64,000 nt of DNA from UBA8949 sp942493365 (GTDB lineage: Bacteria > Bacillota > Clostridia > Saccharofermentanales > UBA5734): assembly GCA_942493365.1 (NCBI GenBank), contig OW818697.1, positions 1,054,001 to 1,118,000 on the forward strand. The letters are read 5' to 3'. This document shows, piece after piece, positions 60,501 through 64,000 of this stretch. The notes beneath the pieces were generated by a model. That model did not search any database, was not told the origin of the DNA, and worked only from the letters and a program-made list of their open reading frames with translations. Both the position numbers and the translations under genes were made by a program. Positions within the stretch are counted from its first letter, which is position 1. Each line of letters opens with the position of its first letter.

Positions 60501-62012
60501 ATGACGGCTCCGACTTACCTGCTTGCTATCGATCAGGGCACGACCAGTTGTCGCGCCATTTTGTTTGACCAAAAGGGGCAGGTGGTCGGCAGCGCCCAGC
60601 AAACCATCACCCAGCAGTACCCACAGCCTGGCTGGGTTGAAGAGGACCCCGAGGAAATCCTCAAGGTTCAGGTCTCGGTTATTCGAGAAGCCGTCAAGAA
60701 GTCGGCCATCGATCCGAGCCACATTGCCGGTATGGGCGTGACCAACCAACGCGAAACCATCGTTTTGTGGGACCGCCGCACAGGCGTGCCGGTCTATCCG
60801 GCTATTGTCTGGCAATGTCGCCGCACGGCCGCCATCTGCGACAGCCTGACCGCCCGCGGTCTGGGCGACGAGATCGCGGCGCGCACTGGCCTGGTTGTTG
60901 ATGCCTATTTTTCGGCCACCAAACTGATGTGGTTGCTCGACGAGATCCCTGGCGTCCGCGCTCGGGCCGAACGTGGCGAGCTGCTGGCCGGTACCATCGA
61001 CACCTGGCTGATCTGGAACATGACCGCCTGCCAGCGACACATCACCGACGCCAGCAACGCGTCGCGCACCATGCTGTTCAATCTGCGCACTGGCAACTGG
61101 GATGAAGAACTGCTGCGCGAATTTCGCATACCAGCCGCCATCCTGCCCGAAATCGTTCCCTCATCGGGCATTGCCGCCACCCTGCGCACCGATATTCTGG
61201 CCGGTGGCATCCCGATTGCCGGTATCGCCGGCGACCAGCAGGCGGCCCTTTTCGGACAAGCCTGCCTGCAACCGGGCATGACCAAAAACACTTACGGCAC
61301 CGGCTGCTTCATCCTGACCCAGACCGGCCGCCAATTGGTACGCTCCCAGCATGGCCTGCTGACCACCGTAGCCTGGGACCTTGGCCAGGGGCTGGAATAC
61401 GCCCTCGAGGGCAGTGTTTTCAATGCCGGCTCGGCCATCCAGTGGCTGCGCGATGGCCTGGGGATCATCCACCGTTCGTATGAATGCGATCATTTGGCTG
61501 CCTCGGTTACCGACACCGGCGGCGTTTTCTTCGTCCCCGCTTTCAGCGGCCTTGGCGCGCCCTACTGGGACATGCAGGCCCGCGGCATGCTGACCGGCCT
61601 GACCCGCGGCAGCGGCAAAGCGCAAATCTGCCGCGCGGTCCTGGAATCCATTGCGCACCAGAGCCTGGATGTTCTGGAATGCCTGCAGCGCGACACCGGT
61701 GTCGCCATCCCAGTGCTGCGCGTCGATGGCGGGGCCAGCATCAGCAACATCCTGATGCAATTCCAGGCCGACATCAGCGGCCTGCCGGTTGATCGGCCGG
61801 CTGTGACCGAAACGACGGCGCTGGGGGCGGCGGGCCTGGCTGGACTGGCGACCGGTGTCTGGCCCGACTTGTCGACGATGGAAACAGTTCGCGAAACCGA
61901 GCGCATTTTTTCGCCGAGTATGGGCGATGGTGAACGCCTGCAACGGCGCCAGGACTGGAAACACGTCGTTGAGACGGCGATCGATTATGGCCATCCGGAG
62001 CGTCGACCATGA
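60501..62012 (+). CDS. glpK: Glycerol kinase
   Basis: A 503-residue FGGY kinase with GGGAGG upstream. Motifs include LAIDQGTTSCRAILFDQKG, QYPQPGWVEEDPEEI, VTNQRETIVLWDRRTG, AGDQQAALFGQAC and GALEGSVFNAGS-like LEYALEGSVFNAGSAI, near the ATP site. It phosphorylates glycerol to glycerol 3-phosphate. The conserved His used for PTS activation in low-GC Gram-positives is not obvious to me. A stop-start overlap of four bases links it to the next gene. Confidence 0.95.
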   Translation: MTAPTYLLAIDQGTTSCRAILFDQKGQVVGSAQQTITQQYPQPGWVEEDPEEILKVQVSVIREAVKKSAIDPSHIAGMGVTNQRETIVLWDRRTGVPVYPAIVWQCRRTAAICDSLTARGLGDEIAARTGLVVDAYFSATKLMWLLDEIPGVRARAERGELLAGTIDTWLIWNMTACQRHITDASNASRTMLFNLRTGNWDEELLREFRIPAAILPEIVPSSGIAATLRTDILAGGIPIAGIAGDQQAALFGQACLQPGMTKNTYGTGCFILTQTGRQLVRSQHGLLTTVAWDLGQGLEYALEGSVFNAGSAIQWLRDGLGIIHRSYECDHLAASVTDTGGVFFVPAFSGLGAPYWDMQARGMLTGLTRGSGKAQICRAVLESIAHQSLDVLECLQRDTGVAIPVLRVDGGASISNILMQFQADISGLPVDRPAVTETTALGAAGLAGLATGVWPDLSTMETVRETERIFSPSMGDGERLQRRQDWKHVVETAIDYGHPERRP

Positions 62013-63505
62013 TGCGCCGCAAGGATGGTTCCCAGATCAAACCCGTTCGTCCGCCGCTGGTTCGCCGCACGGCTGGCTGGCTGACGGCCGTTGCGGCGCT
62101 GCTGCTGGCGCTGGCTTTGCTCGTGACTGTCGGCGTGATCCTTGTCGCGCCGGTCAATTTAGACGGTCAAACACCGAACAACACCCTGCTCCTGCTGGCT
62201 GCAGACCAGCAACAGGCGGAACAGTACAGCTTGTTGGCGACCGGTCTTGGCCGCGCAGGATTTTCGACCGTCACGACAAGCCCGGAGAATTTGCAGGCGT
62301 CCATTGATCGAAACGACACCGGTCAAGGCGTCTGGCTGGCCGTCACAGGCCGTGCAGCTGCAGACATCTGGCGGCAAACCGGCCAGCTTGAAGGCGTGAA
62401 TGGCCTGCTGCTGCTGATGCCGCAGGGGATGGAGCAACTGACCGCGACGGAGATTGAAAACCGTCCGGCTGATCTGACCATCGCGATTTTTACCGGCCCT
62501 GATCCAGCGGCTGGTGCTGGGTCCATCCGTGGATTCTACGAACAGCTGACCGGCGAAGACACCGCGCTGTTCCCGGCTTTCCAGAAAAACGCCGCCGGTC
62601 CGCTGCAATACGCGTCATCCGACGGTCAGACCTGGCTTTATCTCTACCCGGACCTGTTGCCCGGCCTGTCGCTGCTGCCCCTGCGCGCCCTGCCCGACGC
62701 GACCGGCTGGCTGGCCGACTGGGCGAGCGCCATCGACGGTCAAGCTGGTGATGCCGCGACAGCGGCCCCACGTCTGTTGATCGGCTTGCTCTTTGCGCTG
62801 CTGATCGCCGGGCTGCTATTGCTGGCGGTTGCGCTGAGCTTGAATCTGGCCCTGACCGGCCACCTAAACCAAGCCTCGTCCGACGGCGCGGACAAGGTCG
62901 CCGCGATTGTACTCTGGCTGCCCGCGGCGGTACTGGCGGCCGCGCTGGGCTATCTGACCGCGATCCTGACCGGCAATCCCGGCTGGCTGCTGATCATGGC
63001 GCTCCTACTGCCTGGCTGCCGCGGCTGGCTGCGACTGGCGTTGCGATTGATCCGCGGACAATCGATTGTTGGCATCCTCGATAGTGATCAACCCGCTAAT
63101 TTGCGCAGACTGCCCCGCTGGACGGGCGGCCTGATTACGCTTTTAACACTGCTGGGAGCAGTTGCCTGGATCGCGCTGGCTTTTGGCACCCTCCAGCCTT
63201 ACGGCTGGAGCTGGATACTGCTGCCGGTCCTGATCGCAGTCACGTTGCCCGCTGGCCTGAGCGGGCAGACCTGGCAACACCTGCCTTACCTGGTCCTGCC
63301 CATCGGCGCGCTGATCGGTTTGGGCTGGTCGGGTTTGCTGGCTGGCCTACTGCTCTTGATCGTCCATCTGTGGGCGAGTGGTCTGGGTCGCGCCATGACC
63401 GGCTTCAGTCGGCAGCCGCTGCTTGGTAGTCTGATCCAGGCGATTGCTTGGGCGACAGCCTTGCTGCTGCCGCCAATCGTGCAGGGCCTGAGTTGGACAA
63501 TTTAA
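62009..63505 (+). CDS. Large membrane protein with an extracytoplasmic N-terminal domain, unknown
   Basis: A 498-residue protein starting in the glpK stop overlap (ATGA). It has a first transmembrane helix (about 24-49), an external domain (about 50-250) in which LLLLAADQQQAEQYSLLATG and GVWLAVTGRAAADIWRQTG suggest an alpha/beta-hydrolase-like or surface fold, and then about eight to nine transmembrane helices rich in Leu and Ala. No catalytic triad is clearly visible. The coupling to glpK suggests a glycerol- or lipid-related role, but nothing in the sequence proves it. Confidence 0.6.
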   Translation: MMRRKDGSQIKPVRPPLVRRTAGWLTAVAALLLALALLVTVGVILVAPVNLDGQTPNNTLLLLAADQQQAEQYSLLATGLGRAGFSTVTTSPENLQASIDRNDTGQGVWLAVTGRAAADIWRQTGQLEGVNGLLLLMPQGMEQLTATEIENRPADLTIAIFTGPDPAAGAGSIRGFYEQLTGEDTALFPAFQKNAAGPLQYASSDGQTWLYLYPDLLPGLSLLPLRALPDATGWLADWASAIDGQAGDAATAAPRLLIGLLFALLIAGLLLLAVALSLNLALTGHLNQASSDGADKVAAIVLWLPAAVLAAALGYLTAILTGNPGWLLIMALLLPGCRGWLRLALRLIRGQSIVGILDSDQPANLRRLPRWTGGLITLLTLLGAVAWIALAFGTLQPYGWSWILLPVLIAVTLPAGLSGQTWQHLPYLVLPIGALIGLGWSGLLAGLLLLIVHLWASGLGRAMTGFSRQPLLGSLIQAIAWATALLLPPIVQGLSWTI

Positions 63506-63835
63506 TAATAATATTATCCGATTATCTTTTACAGGTGCTTTCGTGAATGAATAAGTTAGCCGGAAAGATAAATGATAACGAGATCGCGTACGCTGTTTGC
63601 CCTGCATAAAATGCCCTAAACAAGGGGATTAATCATTGTTTGAGAAGCAGTTATTATATAATAGATACGAATAACATAGAATAAGGAGAACATATGGTAT
63701 AAACGAATATGCTTTTTGGATTTTATGGCTATAAAGAAACCAACGATAAAAAAGCACAGAGCAAATTTGAAGCGTGGCATTGGGTTTACAACCCATAATA
63801 AATTTTGGAATATATCCGATCGCTAGGAGGCAAGT
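63506..63835. other. Intergenic stretch with a tiny ORF
   Basis: AAGGAG at 63683-63688 precedes an ATG at 63694 that is followed at once by GTA TAA, so a two-codon ORF. Its frame continues after the stop with an ATG at 63709, giving 29 residues (MLFGFYGYKETNDKKAQSKF and nine more) ending at 63798. This could be a small peptide gene with a nonsense change near its start, or noise. A TATAAT is seen near 63654. No other feature. Confidence 0.35.
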
Positions 63836-64000
63836 ATGAAATTTAAAATTTTCCCGATATTTATCGTAATGCTTATGTTATTAAGTGGTTGTGCTAACAT
63901 CAGCACGACGACACTAACAAAAATGACCGAGGCGACAACCACCGAAACACCAACAGGCCCAGGCGAACGAGGGAATACGATTGGTAATCTCAACAATATT
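63836..64000 (+). CDS. Lipoprotein, 3' truncated by the window edge
   Basis: Starts with ATG at 63836, four bases after CTAGGAGG. The first 55 residues are visible: a signal MKFKIFPIFIVMLMLLSGC with a lipobox (LSGC, Cys19), then ANISTTTLTKMTEATTTETP, a Thr/Glu-rich linker. The remainder lies outside the window. It is a predicted membrane-anchored surface protein of unknown function. It resembles the lipoproteins at 4634 and 39570 only in its signal. Confidence 0.7.
   Translation, partial: MKFKIFPIFIVMLMLLSGCANISTTTLTKMTEATTTETPTGPGERGNTIGNLNNI

Overview
The window reads as a chromosomal segment of an anaerobic, probably endospore-lineage Bacillota (class Clostridia). This rests on gene families and order, not on a search: spoVG, the rho-rpmE-DUF1385-prmC-DUF951 run, a DUF1836 regulator, the GGGtGRT/NifU-like pair, a YwlE-type arginine phosphatase and strong GGAGG-type ribosome binding sites. 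The core genes look GC-rich (roughly mid-50s percent by eye), whereas 9.1-31.4 kb is much more AT-rich, uses many TTG starts and is clearly foreign.

Layout. 1-9 kb: an ANTAR regulator fragment, a TspO-like membrane protein, small lipoproteins, an OmpR/EnvZ-type two-component pair divergent from two exported proteins, a LURP-one-like protein and a chemoreceptor without an external sensor domain. 9.03-31.5 kb: a genomic island of about 22.4 kb in the 3' end of a tRNA-Thr(UGU) gene. It is bounded by an 87-bp near-identical direct repeat (50 bp of it perfect) and by paired arm-type repeats. It carries two tyrosine recombinases, a serine recombinase, a ParM-like actin with a probable adaptor, a ParB-HTH protein and a striking array of eight ACACGTGT-type palindromes. 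Its cargo looks like defence or conflict genes: a structured-RNA candidate with PRTase, DprA-like and HAD genes plus a nearby EcsC-family gene; a seven-gene overlapping methylase/PLD-helicase/DndD-like ATPase operon resembling Hma; a Panacea (DUF4065) toxin-antitoxin pair; a 24-residue type I toxin with an antisense RNA; and a NYN nuclease.

31.5-64 kb: core genes. LCP cell-wall ligase, DUF1858, a DUF5317-acyltransferase fusion, leuS, traX-like, mreB, rho-rpmE-DUF1385-prmC-DUF951, a DUF1836 regulator, an orphan AbiEi-like protein, the GGGtGRT/NifU pair, prfA-tsaC-ywlE, rpsF-ssb-rpsR, rplI-dnaB-tilS-hpt-ftsH, murC, spoVG, glpK and a large membrane protein. A long palindromic repeat lies between ftsH and murC and has a relative at 8.7 kb.

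The most promising candidates for a little-described system are the structured-RNA/PRTase/DprA/HAD cassette (14.2-17.2 kb), the palindrome array with the partition genes (10.5-13.1 kb), and the extended Hma-like operon (19.0-26.1 kb). All family calls are from memory and reading; no searches were run.
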